The notes: a model not told the origin generated them from the letters alone. A stretch of 64,000 bases of DNA from Cryptomeria japonica (GCF_030272615.1 NC_081415.1:600179644-600243643); one strand, 5' to 3'. Counted from the first letter of the stretch, positions 34,679-45,483 are shown. Numbers and translations: made by a program.

Positions 34679-35720
34679 GCACTAGAGGGAAAATTTGAAT
34701 TTTGAATTGTGGAACAAAGCTTACAAAATTTAGTAATGCAAAATGTAAGGAAATAATGATTGCATAATTTGAAGTTGGAAATTTCAAAAAATGAAAGGAA
34801 ATTGGAAATTTAAAATTAGGGCCAAGGGAGTACCACTTAATTTTAAAATCAAAATTTTTAAAATCAGGGCAGACTATAATTAACCTCTTAATTTAAAAAA
34901 AAAAATTGAAAGTTGAAATATTGAATTTTGAAGGTATTTTTTATTCTAGAGGGTTCAAAAATCGATAAAATTAGCCAATCTTTCAGATTTAGGCTAATAA
35001 ATACAGTCATAACAATCTCCCAAAATTTTGAGAAAAAAGTCAAGGACCGTGGCAGGAACGCACATGGTCTGACCAGCTTTTTTCGAAATTTTCAAGGATG
35101 GATACTATGATGATTTTAAAGCTAACCCCAAAAAATTGGTGAATTTTACGATCTCTAGATGGGTGAAATGAAGGCACAAAGGTGAAAATAGGACCCTATT
35201 AGGGTTTTGAAGAAAAAGAGGAATTGGAGTACAATTTTGAAAAAGGTCAAACCTAATGGATAGGGACACCTTGGAAAATGTTTAAGAATCTGAATGTAAC
35301 TGAAATTGATTTTAAATTCACACAAAATCCAATTAATTTTAAAAATTAGGGTTTGATGACCTAACGACTTAAATTTGAAATTTGGGAAACTGAAAATTTG
35401 AATTGTAGGATTGTAGACTAATCTGTGAAGAATCAGAAATCTGAAAATTAAGTTGAAATCCACCTTTTGCACAAGTTCAATTTGATTTTTGAAAATTAGG
35501 GTTTTGAAAAGTAACCTCTTAATTTTGTAAATTCTAATTGCAAATTGAACAAGACAATGAAAAAATTGAATTTGACAAACACGAGCAATTTTTACAAATC
35601 ACAAGTTCAATTTTAAATTTAAAAACTAGGGCTTTTAATGAATTAACCACTAAGTTTGCATAAATTTGAAACTTGTAAATGAAAAATATGCAATGTTGTT
35701 CAAAGGAAAGCATATAAGAC
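34679..35720 (-). other. Leader of C
   Basis: AT-rich non-coding sequence between primer-binding site and GAG. It contains one copy (35016-35097) of the long hairpin built around GGACCGTG that is found twice in the B leader. Confidence 0.75.
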
Positions 35721-35736
35721 GTTGGGTTCACCAAAA
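35721..35736 (-). other. Primer-binding site of C
   Basis: TTTTGGTGAACCCAAC on the minus strand follows the LTR end. B has TTTTGGTGAACCCGAT at the same place. The matching tRNA was not identified. Confidence 0.7.
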
Positions 35737-35986
35737 TATGATGGTGGGAAAATGATGAGTGATAGATCAAGAGGAAAACTAACCCTTTCCCTCAAAGAGA
35801 GATGAGAGTTTCACTATTGATTATCCTTCAAGCACTTTTCACCATTACATTAGGGAGATAAGGGGTAATTCACTAGATCCAATATCCACACAAAGATGAT
35901 AGGTTGAATTCTGAATGAATTAAGGATTTTATGACTATCCCCTTATTCCATTTTGTTTGATTTGAAATGGGAATTGATTGAATTAT
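35737..35986 (-). repeat. 5' LTR of C, low-coordinate segment
   Basis: Starts TATGATGGTGGG (plus) next to the primer-binding site and runs to the ATTAT target (35982-35986), where B is inserted. Confidence 0.9.
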
Positions 35987-37226
35987 TGTAGCATCCTAAA
36001 ATTGTGACACTTGCAATTTTGACTGCATTTGGTCTTCACGATGGCGGCGCAACACTGAACCTGAATGGAGACCCCGAAACTTGTTCATGACACCAAAAAC
36101 TGCATTTTTCAGCACCCTGGCCTGATTCGTCCTTGGACCCCGCTGTCCCTGGAGGTGGGACCATGGTGCCCAGCGCCCTGGTCCTTCAGGACGAGGGCGC
36201 CCAGTGCCCTGGTCCCCCAGGACCATGGCGCCCAGCACCCTAGTCCCTGGCCCTATTTTGGGCCCGGTCTCTTTTAGGGCTTCGGGTCTTTAAGTTTGCA
36301 AATTGGAAAATAATATTTCCTGGTCAGCCTAAGGTCGGGAAAATCAGTCTTTCAACCCTAATTGACAAGTATAAAAACTGCATTTTCTCTCCCATTTTGG
36401 GGAGGAAGGACATATGTGTACAAGACGCGGAAAGGATATTCAAACATTCAAGCATTTCCTTCAAGCAATTGATCATTCTAAGTCTCCATTCAAGGCTAAG
36501 TGTTGCATTCAAGATAAGGATTCAACCATTGAAGAGGAGATCACTTACAACATACAACAACATTTACACCTTCGCATGTAAGAATACAAACATTCTTACA
36601 ACAAGGTATCAGTACTTGTTTACATTACAAACATTTACATTTACAGCATTCTCATTTCTTGGTTAATTCCAAAACCAGGGTTTGACCCAAAGGCAAACCC
36701 CTCATCCCTAACCCCCCAATTGTCCTCTCTTTTCTGTGTGTAGGTTGCAGGTACGCGGCTGTAATTGAAGATCTGGAATCCTTGTGCAAAGACGAACAGA
36801 TCCACCTTCGTTTCGCGGATTTTTCAGAGGACCGTGTGCACGCCGAGCGCCATCGTCCCATCAACTTTCGCTCAAATTTGCAGAACAACACCGTCTCAAC
36901 ATTTTACTGCTAATTCCAGGTCCGCAGCTTTATCCCATATTCCTATCTCTATTTATAAGTGAATCTTTCCTACTTTACATGCATTCCTAGTTCAATCATT
37001 CTTTCCACATTTCTTTAAAAAAGAGGGTATCCTTGCTATCACAACCCTTGAAACTCATATAGAATCCAATCTTGCATTGCGTGAGATTGGATCTTGTGGG
37101 TTTCAACCCCTCTTTTGAATGTAAAGTCTCTCCTAAGTGAAAACCATCAACCCTAGTGACTCCCCCTTCTCTCTCCTTGGAGTTGGGGAGGGGAGAACGA
37201 CTAGGGTTCGATTTTTCTGCTTTACA
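35987..37226 (+). repeat. 5' LTR of B
   Basis: TGTAGCATCC to GCTTTACA, with a TATA box TATAAAAA at 36370-36377. A GC-rich patch (about 36125-36260) of nested GGACCATGG/CCCTGGTCC units stands out against the AT-rich surroundings. Confidence 0.95.
36370..36377 (+). promoter_or_regulatory. TATA box in B LTR
   Basis: TATAAAAA, repeated at 43057-43064 in the 3' LTR. It is the likely U3 promoter element. Confidence 0.55.
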
Positions 37227-37246
37227 TTTTGGTGAACCCGATGTGA
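37227..37246 (+). other. Primer-binding site of B
   Basis: TTTTGGTGAACCCGATGTG immediately follows the LTR. TGG pairs with a tRNA CCA end. The tRNA was not identified. Confidence 0.75.
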
Positions 37247-38411
37247 ACATCCTCATTCTGATTATTCATGGTTAGATCTGAAAATTTGTTTCCTTAATTA
37301 TATTTCCATGTTTGATCTTTTGCAAATTTTAGAGGTTAATTGCATAAAAACCCTAAAATTTTCTTTTTAAGTAATTAAACTTGTGAAATGTTTAATTGTT
37401 AATGCTTGTTTCAGATCTACCCTTCTATTGCAAATTGTCAATTCATATTTGTGCTTTAATTCTAAAAATTAAGTGGTTAAATGTCAAAACCCTAATTTTT
37501 AAGACCTTCTTGATTCAACCTTTGACTGATAATTTCACTACTCAAAACACCTCCAAATCGGCTGTAACTTTGGATTCCGCAATAAAATCACAATATCTTT
37601 CATCCCTGAAAATTTGGAAAAAAGTTGCGAGGACCGTGTGCACCCCGAGCGCCCTCGTCCTCGACATTTTTTCTGAAATTTCGGGAGCTAGATCTTACTG
37701 TATTTTTCTGCTAAAATCCAGAATTTTGGCTGATTTTATCAATTTTAACACTTTCAAAATTAAAGTCAAAGTTGGTCTAGCGATTGCTTGGATTGAGGCT
37801 TCTAATCATTCAAAAAATTGTTGAAATTGAAATTCATATCAAAATTGTGTTCCTTACTGTACTAAATCTGAAAAGTGTGTTAGCATTCATTCAAAATTTT
37901 AGTGCTTTATTCAAATTTTTGCAGTTTGTGACTTTTGAAATTAAGTGTTTAATTGCAACAACCTTGATTTCTACTTTCAAATTTGAATTTTGCGTGAAAT
38001 CGAGTCAACTTTTAAATTTCAAAGCCTGCATTACTTTTGGTATTCCCTCTAAAATCATAAAATTCAAAATTTCAGTTTCCCTCTCTTTTTCAAAATTCAA
38101 ATTTTACATTTTTCAACAATCTTGGTAGGGTTCAATTTTGAGATTACAACTTTAATTTGGCCTATCTACAGATCATAAAATCACTCAATTTTTTCAGATT
38201 AGCTTTAAAATCATCATAAATTTCATCCCTGAAAATTTCGAAAAAAGTTGCGAGGACCGTGTGCACTCCGTTCGCCATGGTCCTGGACATTTTTTCCGAA
38301 ATTTCGGGAGATTGTCCTGATTGCATTTAACAGCTTAAATCTAGGAGATTGGCTGATTTTATTGAAATTTGCTACCTCTAAAATTCAAAATCTTCTATCT
38401 CTCTTTAGTGC
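37247..38411 (+). other. Leader of B
   Basis: A non-coding leader of about 1.2 kb. It contains two long imperfect hairpins (37604-37687 and 38226-38310) with arms built on CCCTGAAAATTT...GAGGACCGTG and its complement. Confidence 0.8.
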
Positions 38412-40934
38412 ATGAGTTTTACAACAATAAGCCCTACTTACACTATTCCCGTTAGACGAAGCCTTAGAATTAAGTCTTTCCAAGGTGTAATTACCGACGA
38501 GATGGAACCTAATTTGAATGGCCTTTTTAATGAGGACATGGGTAATTCCTCTAATCCTCTTAATGATGAAGAAGCTCTCCATGAGGTTTCTGTAGAACAA
38601 CTTTCGAAATTGGATAACCAATTTGATGATTTTCGACAATGGATGTCTCAAGAATACCCCGATAGTCAAGCTCTTCCTTTAATTGAGGGTCTAAAACGTA
38701 TGCTTCAAAATGATAAGAATGGAATTGATATTTTGTGTGGTATTGCACACATTGTGGATTCGAATGTGATGCCTATGAAGAGTTGTGCCGAAACCTTAGG
38801 TTATACACAACCTCCTACTCAAGTTAATCATTCTATTCCTTTGACAACTCCTATTGCTAGTATACCTACTTTTACATCAAACATAATGACTACTTCAATA
38901 CAAGACATTCCACCTATGATCACTAGTCATGGGGGCAATCCTTCTTCTTCAATCAACCCTCTTCCTTCATTCAATCCAACTTCTTCATTCATTCCTTCAA
39001 TAAGTGTCCCTATTATATCACCACAAATGAACATGACGCAAGGGGGCAATTCGTTTAATCATTCCATTCCTCCTTGTAGTGTTCCTCCTGTCCAATCATC
39101 TCCTATGACTAACTATCATAGTGTCCCACCACCTTACTCTCTACCTTCTTTCAATAACATAATACCTCCATCACAATCTAACACATCCAATATGAACTCT
39201 TCGACTGAAGCGACCATTAACAATCTTGCACAAACTGTCTCTTCTTTACAGCAACAAATTGCCTCTATGAATCAATCTAAGTTTAGTGTGCCCACATTTG
39301 ATGTTGCGAGCCCACTTTCTCTTGACATTGTTCGAGCTATCCCCCCTAAACATGTTGAAATTCCGCATTTGGAGCTTTATAATGGTAAGGGTGATCCTTT
39401 AACACATGTTAAGACCTTTCAAACAATATGTACCGATTTTGCTTATGACCAAAGGTTGCTTGCAAAACTGTTTACTAGAACATTAAGAGATAAAGCCCTA
39501 CAATGGTATTGCTCGTTGCCTTCCTATTCTATTACTTCTTTTGAACAACTTGCAAATGCTTTCATTCAACAATTTCAAAACAATATAAGTCCTAAAGTTA
39601 CTTTGATTGATTTAATGCATTGTAAACAAGGTGTTAAAGAAAAAGTGACTGATTTCATTGGTAGATATAAGCATTTGTATGCTCAAATTTCTTTTCCAAT
39701 GCTTGACAATGACATTCAAAGAATCTTTATTTCTAATTTACAAAAAGATATTAGAGAAAAACTCCTATTTTCTGAGTTTACTTCTTTCCAACAGTTGTGC
39801 GCAACTCTTCACAATTATCAACTGACTGTGAGTCAAATGGAACAAGCAAATCCTATGGCTCCGAGTGATAAGGGTGATAGTAGTCAACAACCATTTGGGA
39901 ATTTTAAACCGAACAGAGAGTCTATTAAATTCAATGAAAACATCATCAACAACAATGTGAATGCGGCATCAGGTGTGCCTCCTATTTCTAAGTTTTTCAA
40001 GAAAGAAAGAAAGTTTACTCCTTTGAATGAATCATTGCATAGTATTATGAATAAGTTATTGGAACAAAATGTGCTTACTCTTCCTCCTATAAGGCAAATA
40101 GATCTTGCAAAGATTAATTCACCCTATTTTGATAACAAATCTTTTTGTCAATTTCATCATCAACCTAGGCATGATACTGAAAAATGTTTTGCTTTAAAGG
40201 GAAAAATTCAAGATTTGATTGATAATAATACTATTTCTGTTTCTGGAGTGAATGATAAAGGCAATACATCTGTAGCTCCTCCTAACCAAAATCTTCAGAT
40301 TTTTATTGATCCATTACCTTCTCATACCTCTAATGCGATTGATACTAATGATTCCTCTGTCTCACCTGATGATCTTGTGTCTATGACTCCTAATGTGATT
40401 AACCTTGTGGAGCAGCAGAAAATCCCTAAAGAACCTTCCATCACCTTTGATTCTAGTGAAACTATCAGGGCACCTGATGGTCCTTTATATATAGTTGCAA
40501 AAGTCAAGAATACACCTTGTCGTGGAGTGCTTATTGATCCTTCTTGTATGGTTAATATCATTATTGAAGAATTTCTTTTTACTTTGCAATTGAATCAAGT
40601 GATCTATGACGAAACAAATGTGGTTGTGAAACTATTTGATGCATTTTCTTCTCCTACGATTTGTTCTATTACATTACCTATTGAGGTCCATAACAAATCC
40701 CTTGATGTGGACTTTGCTATTATTCCATCATCCGAACAATTTCGTGTGAAGCTAGGCTATCCTTGGCTATCTTCCATGAAAGCTATTGCTTCTCCTATTC
40801 ACAAGTGTTTGAAATTTCCCCATAATGGCGAAGTTGTTACTGTCAATCATAGTCTCTTTAAACCAGCTGAAAGAACTTCTAGCGTTCCTATTGATTACTT
40901 TTGGCCTAAACAATTCCAATCTCTTCCTCTGTGA
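38412..40934 (+). CDS. B GAG with protease-like domain
   Basis: An 840-codon open frame with an ATG at 38412 (MSFTTISPTYTIPV). Residues 1-270 are low-complexity, rich in Pro/Ser/Asn. A coiled NNLAQTVSSLQQQIASM lies near 275. The GAG domain is at about 315-470 (YNGKGDPLTHVKTFQT, ALQWYCSLPSY, DFIGRYKHLY, IFISNLQKDIREKLL). A zinc-binding-like CQFHHQPRHDTEKC is near 578. The protease-like fold is at about 690-830 with CRGVLIDPSCMVNII and KLGYPWLSSMK. The usual retropepsin DxG[AS] is DPSC, as in C. A TGA at 40932 replaces a Trp conserved in C; the same frame is then open to 41361. It probably provides a capsid; proteolytic activity is doubtful. Confidence 0.9.
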   Translation: MSFTTISPTYTIPVRRSLRIKSFQGVITDEMEPNLNGLFNEDMGNSSNPLNDEEALHEVSVEQLSKLDNQFDDFRQWMSQEYPDSQALPLIEGLKRMLQNDKNGIDILCGIAHIVDSNVMPMKSCAETLGYTQPPTQVNHSIPLTTPIASIPTFTSNIMTTSIQDIPPMITSHGGNPSSSINPLPSFNPTSSFIPSISVPIISPQMNMTQGGNSFNHSIPPCSVPPVQSSPMTNYHSVPPPYSLPSFNNIIPPSQSNTSNMNSSTEATINNLAQTVSSLQQQIASMNQSKFSVPTFDVASPLSLDIVRAIPPKHVEIPHLELYNGKGDPLTHVKTFQTICTDFAYDQRLLAKLFTRTLRDKALQWYCSLPSYSITSFEQLANAFIQQFQNNISPKVTLIDLMHCKQGVKEKVTDFIGRYKHLYAQISFPMLDNDIQRIFISNLQKDIREKLLFSEFTSFQQLCATLHNYQLTVSQMEQANPMAPSDKGDSSQQPFGNFKPNRESIKFNENIINNNVNAASGVPPISKFFKKERKFTPLNESLHSIMNKLLEQNVLTLPPIRQIDLAKINSPYFDNKSFCQFHHQPRHDTEKCFALKGKIQDLIDNNTISVSGVNDKGNTSVAPPNQNLQIFIDPLPSHTSNAIDTNDSSVSPDDLVSMTPNVINLVEQQKIPKEPSITFDSSETIRAPDGPLYIVAKVKNTPCRGVLIDPSCMVNIIIEEFLFTLQLNQVIYDETNVVVKLFDAFSSPTICSITLPIEVHNKSLDVDFAIIPSSEQFRVKLGYPWLSSMKAIASPIHKCLKFPHNGEVVTVNHSLFKPAERTSSVPIDYFWPKQFQSLPL

Positions 40935-41810
40935 AGTGATCATCTTTTTAAATCTTATCAAAAGTGGAAGAAAGATATGATTCTATCTCTAAGTGAACCT
41001 AGAACACCCAAACTTGACATTCCTATCGTTCTTGAGAAGGAAGTTCTTCCTTTAAAAGATAAAACTAATGTCTTTCGTCAAGAAGATTCCCAACCCATCC
41101 CTATGGATGTGACTATGCCTATGATTAATAAACTTCCTAAAAGTAGACCTATCCCTCCTCGTCATGATGGACTTGGTCTCCTTCCTAAACCAAATATTCC
41201 TCCCTTATATGGAGCAATTCCTCCTCCTTCCTCTTATGGAGAGAAGAGACCTTCCTTTTCTCCTATTATTCAACCTAAGAGACCACAACCTAAACACCCA
41301 AGTGATAAGGATGAGAACATTCCTCCTCCTCAATCCTCGCAACTTCCTACTAAGACTAGATGAAATTGTTTTGCACGTGAACACCGATGAAAGCATTGTC
41401 TTAGAGCTCAGGTAGCTGCTTCTCAAACTTTGAAATCCCCAAAAACACCTTCAGCTAGTATTATTCCATTTTCTCCTCAGCCGACAAATGAGCCGAAATC
41501 TCCTAAACATAAGGTGCATGATGGTCTTGATCTGGTGCGAGTTAAAGATCCTCTTTTTATAAATCTTGATGATGATATAGATGAAAATGTTATTCATGAT
41601 GAAAATGTTACTCCTATTCATTCTGATAGTGAATATGAATATGTTGATGTTGATAACCATCTATCTAATGAATTTTTCAAAGCACTTATCCTAGCTCCTA
41701 GACAAAAACAACGTGGCTCGGAACAAGAACATAGCCCTTGTTTGGATCTTGTGATAGCTCCATCTGCTGTGTTGGATGTTCCTCCTCTAGCATGTTTCCT
41801 GCCTTCCTGA
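40935..41810 (+). pseudogene. B proline-rich and acidic C-terminal region
   Basis: Continuation of the B polyprotein beyond the TGA. It has a Pro-rich part (PIPPRHDGLGLLPKP, PPPSSYGEKRPSF) to a stop near 41361, then two more stops and an acidic segment (DLVRVKDPLF, DDDIDENVIHDENV, EHSPCLDLVIAP) ending at 41810. The order is the same as in C. No RT signature appears before the polypurine tract. Confidence 0.8.
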
Positions 41811-42658
41811 AATATTGATCAGCAAGATCGGGGGGTAGATGACGTGCTAGACTAGTTCATTAGCATAGCAGACTCTCTTCTCCTCTCTTTTGTCACTTCT
41901 TCTATGTGTTATTCTCATTCTTCTATTTGTTGTCCTTAGTGTTGTCTACTTGAGGACGATGCAAAACATTGAGATCTCTTTTGGTCTCTCTCATGTTGAC
42001 TCAAAAGACACATGTGTTCCCTTCTTCTAGGTGACCTTCCTTGATTGGGGAATGAAGAACAATTATGCATACATACATATGATATACATGAATTATCATA
42101 CAGCATACTGACCCCAAGGAAAGCGAAGTCACCTTGTGCTTTGTGTTTTGTGTCTATTATCCTTGGGCTTATCTCACACTTGGGGGCTAAATCCTTGTGA
42201 TAACGTGCTCCTTTCTCATTTCTTATATGTATCACTACCTTAAAGCAATCACCCCCGGTGAGGCGTGTGCGATCGCTTTAACGTAGGGGGGCATACATCC
42301 CGTTCATATCTTTTCAAGATACTTGAAAATTTCTTGACAAATTTAGCTTTGCCTTGAAAATTTTTGATATCTTTCTTGCATGACTCATAGTGAGGGAACC
42401 TTACTACTGACAGTCATGGTTCTCCCTCGTGATCTTCCCTTTTACTTTGTCAATCGAAGTCGTAAGATTCTTAGTCCATTGGGGGCTTGGTGTATCTTGC
42501 CTCCTTGACGTGGTGAAATTTTTTCAATGTTGTTTCCTTGTACTTTACCGGAAGTATTGGGGGCTTGGTGTATCTTGCCTCCTTGACGTGGTGAAAGTTT
42601 TTCAATGTTGTTTCCTTGTACTTTACCGAAAGTATCAGCGTACGCTTATACTCCCGCT
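41811..42658 (+). other. 3' untranslated region of B
   Basis: Non-coding. It has an inverted repeat at 42240-42281 around TTAAAGCAATC/GATCGCTTTAA and a 78-bp tandem duplication at about 42481-42636 just before the polypurine tract. Confidence 0.8.
42481..42636 (+). repeat. 78-bp tandem duplication before the B polypurine tract
   Basis: The unit starting GGGGGCTTGGTGTATC occurs at 42481 and 42559 with few differences. Confidence 0.9.
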
Positions 42659-42673
42659 AAAGTGGGGGCTAAA
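42659..42673 (+). other. Polypurine tract of B
   Basis: AAAGTGGGGGCTAAA directly before the 3' LTR, identical to that of C. Confidence 0.9.
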
Positions 42674-43936
42674 TGTAGCATCCTAAAATTGTGACACTTG
42701 CAATTTTGACTGCATTTGGGTCTTCACGATGGCGGCGCAACACTGAACCTGAATGGAGACCCCGAAACTTGTTCATGACACCAAAAACTGCATTTTTCAG
42801 CATCCTGGCCTGATCCTCCTTGCACCCCGTTGTCCCTGGAGGTGGGACCATGGCACCCAGTGCCCTGGTCCTTCAAGACTAGGGCGCCCAGCACCCTGGT
42901 CCCCCAGGACCATGGCGCCCAACGCCCTGGTCCCTGGCCCTATTTTGGGCCCGGTCTCTTTTGGGGCTTCGGGTCTTTAAGTTTGCAAATTGGAAAATAA
43001 TATTTCCTGGTCGGCCTAAGGTCAGGAAAATCAGTCTTTCAACCCTAATTGACAAGTATAAAAACTGCATTTTCTCTCCCATTTTGGGGAGGAAGGACAT
43101 ATGTGTACAAGATGCGGAAACAATATTCAAACATTCAAGCATTCAAGCATTCAAGCATTTCCTTCAAGCAATTGATCATTCTAAGTTTCCATTCAAGGCT
43201 AAGTGTTGCATTCAAGACAAGGATTCAACCATTGAAGAGGAGATCACTTACAACATACAACATACAACAACATTTACACCTTCGCATGTAAGAATACAAA
43301 CATTATTACAACAAGGTATCAGTACTTGTTTACATTACAAACATTTACATTTACAGCATTCTCATTTCTTGGTTAATTCCAAAACCGGGGTTTGACCTAA
43401 AGGCAAACCCCTCATCCCTAACCCCCCAATCGTCCTCTCTTTTCTGTGTGTAGGTTGCAGGTACGCGGCTGTAATTGAAGATCTGGAACCCTTGTGCAGA
43501 GACGAATAGATCCACCTTCGTTTCGCGGATTTTTCGGAGGACCGTGTGCACACCGGGCGCCATCGTCCCATCAACTTTCGCTCAAATTTGCAGAACAGCA
43601 CCGTCTCGACATTTTACTACTAATTCCAGGTCCACAGCTTCATCCCATATCCCTATCTCTATTTATAAGCGAATCTTTCCTACTTTACATGCATTCCTAG
43701 TTCAATCATTCTTTCCACATTTCTTTACAAAAGAGGGTATCCTTGCTATCACAACCCTTGAAACTCATATAGAATCCAATCTTGCATTGTGTGGGATTGG
43801 ATCTTATGGGTTTCAACCCCTCTTTTGAAAGTAAAGTCTCTCCTAAGTGAAAACCATCAACCCTAGTGACTCCCCCTTCTCTCTCCTTGGAGTTGGGGAG
43901 GGGAGAACGACTAGGGTTCGATTTTTCCGCTTTACA
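42674..43936 (+). repeat. 3' LTR of B
   Basis: 1263 bp, TGTAGCATCC to GCTTTACA, followed by the ATTAT copy. The extra length against the 5' LTR comes mainly from short repeats of ATTCAAGC (about 43135) and ACATACA (about 43255). Confidence 0.95.
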
Positions 43937-44764
43937 ATTATGTAGTGCAAAAGTGACAAAGAATCGATTATAACTTGACATCTGAATATGGGATGAAGCT
44001 GTACACCTGAATTCGGCAGTAAAATGTCGAGATGAAGTCATCTTACAAATTTGACGAAAATTTGTCCGGACCGTGGCGGGAATGTACACGGTCCTTCGAA
44101 AAATCCACAAAATGAAATGGGTTTTTCTGCCTCTGCAAATGAAGCCTGAATCCAAAAGTACAGTTGCGCACCTACAACCTACACACATAAAAGAGAGGGA
44201 AATGTGTTGGGATTGGGGGTTTGCCTTTAGGTCGGACCCCAGTTTTGGTATTAAACAAGTAATGAAAGAAAGTATGTGCAAGTAGATGTAAATGAAAGAT
44301 TGAATTGTAAATCACCTCAAGGGAGGTTGTAGTAGCAATGCTTAATGTTTGAATGCTCTTGAATGCTTTATCGCTTATGAAAGATGACCTTATCAAAAAT
44401 CCACCTTATCCCACTTATCCAACTTATGCAAATGAGAGGACAAATTCCCCTTAAATACATGTTTTAAGGATTGGAATTTCATCACAAACTGACATTGAGG
44501 AGATTTCTCTCTCACTACACAACCCACAATGCTTGCACTAGAAAGGTCCTACCCCAAAATAGGGAAGGGATAGGGGCACCACACCCCTATCCTACCCCTG
44601 TCTCTAGGTCAGAGTGTGGAGAGTGATGTGGAGGCCAAGGAAGAAGTAGTTTTCACAAGCCGAGCACTCTCCAATCTCTAATCAGGCTAGAGGATTCAAA
44701 TTTGCATGCGTAAGGACCCTAATGTAGTCGTAAGTTGCTAGGGTTGCAATTTTATGACACTACA
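43937..44764 (-). repeat. 5' LTR of C, high-coordinate segment
   Basis: The remainder of the C 5' LTR after B, ending TTTATGACACTACA (minus-strand start TGTAGTGTCAT). It has the perfect hairpin GGACCGTG (44068-44075) / CACGGTCC (44087-44094) and a TATA-like TATTTAA on the minus strand near 44451. Confidence 0.9.
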
Positions 44765-45415
44765 ACATCTACCATTAAATTTGTAAGCATTAAGCTGCCT
44801 TACCAATGTCTTCTGGTTTTGATCTTCATTGGCAGTACTGGAGCACTAACCTTTTTCAAATCCAAGTCCACTGGAATCTCCATTCTATCTTTGACTTCTC
44901 AATAATTCATCAAGTTATGTTGAACTAACCTTGAATTTGTCCTTATACTCACTTAAAATAGTCAAATCATCTCTTTGAATTATCATTTTTCTTTCAAGTT
45001 CTTGTTCATTACTCTGGGATTGTACTAAATCAGTTCTCAACATCTCATTTTCATGAACCAACCAGATGCATTGTTTAGATCTATCTTTCAGGGATCTCCC
45101 AAGGTTCGATTGATTCATCTTTTGGTCTACAGTCTCCTTTGACATTCCCATAGTTAAGGCTTGCATTTCATTCCTTGTGACCATATTCTCCTGACTCTGT
45201 TTCTGACATCTTTCATTAAGGGCATCTTTCTCATCATTATCCTGATTTTGTATAAGTTCCTTCCTCCTAGCCTGAATAGATGACAGCCTCTCCTGTAGGA
45301 TAAGACTGAATTCCTTGGTAGAATTCAATTCATCTTGTAACTTTAAGTTATTCATCCTTCCAACATCATAATCTTCAAGTGCTACCTCAAGCTATCTCTC
45401 CAAACTCATATCCAT
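44765..45415 (-). pseudogene. E2 ORF1, N-terminal coiled coil
   Basis: The ATG at 45415 (MDMSLER) lies about 55 bases after the primer-binding site. After an early stop, a 146-codon frame (45355-44915) is Gln/Glu/Leu/Lys-rich and heptad-like (SLILQERLSSIQARRKEL, HENEMLRTDLVQSQSNEQEL). It then becomes frameshifted up to the first knuckle, where C is inserted (QLNAYKFNGRC). No capsid-type domain precedes the coil. It is homologous to L ORF1 (11369-10836). Confidence 0.75.
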
Positions 45416-45468
45416 GGATTCTAGATTCAGGATCTCCCTCAAGCTCTTAAACTTCCTCCGAGGCACAA

Positions 45469-45483
45469 GGCTTTGATACCAAT
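45469..45483 (-). other. Primer-binding site of E2
   Basis: ATTGGTATCAAAGCC on the minus strand directly follows the 5' LTR. It differs by one base from the copia TGGTATCAGAGCC type, complementary to initiator methionine tRNA. Confidence 0.85.

Larger units (their letters stand above)
35987..43936 (+). mobile_element. GAG-only gypsy-like LTR retrotransposon B
   Basis: A 7.95-kb element with 1240-bp and 1263-bp LTRs, a primer-binding site at 37227, a leader, a GAG-protease-like frame, 3' untranslated sequence and a polypurine tract at 42659-42673. It is flanked by ATTAT (35982-35986 and 43937-43941). It is inserted, in the opposite orientation, into the 5' LTR of its relative C; the outer and inner C LTR copies at 27613 and 29443 show the empty site. 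LTR similarity by eye is high, so it is one of the youngest layers. It lacks RT, RNase H and integrase, as in TR-GAG-type non-autonomous elements. Confidence 0.95.
20557..44764 (-). mobile_element. GAG-only gypsy-like LTR retrotransposon C
   Basis: C is inserted in the zinc-knuckle codons of E2, with GCATC (20552-20556) and ACATC (44765-44769) as the target copies. On the minus strand it runs: 5' LTR (split by B), primer-binding site 35721-35736, leader, GAG (34678-33066), protease-like and Pro-rich region (to 31110), polypurine tract 30368-30382 and a 3' LTR. The 3' LTR plus the end of the coding region is duplicated in tandem. Copia element D lies in the outer copy. No RT, RNase H or integrase was found. 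Confidence 0.85.

Noticed and set aside
36125-36260. GC-rich patch as a CpG-island promoter of a cellular gene
   Set aside because: It lies inside an LTR, is repeated in the second LTR, and no gene follows other than the retroelement.
38412-40934. The 840-codon frame as a host gene
   Set aside because: It carries retrotransposon GAG and protease-like blocks, lies between matching LTRs and has relatives in C and N.
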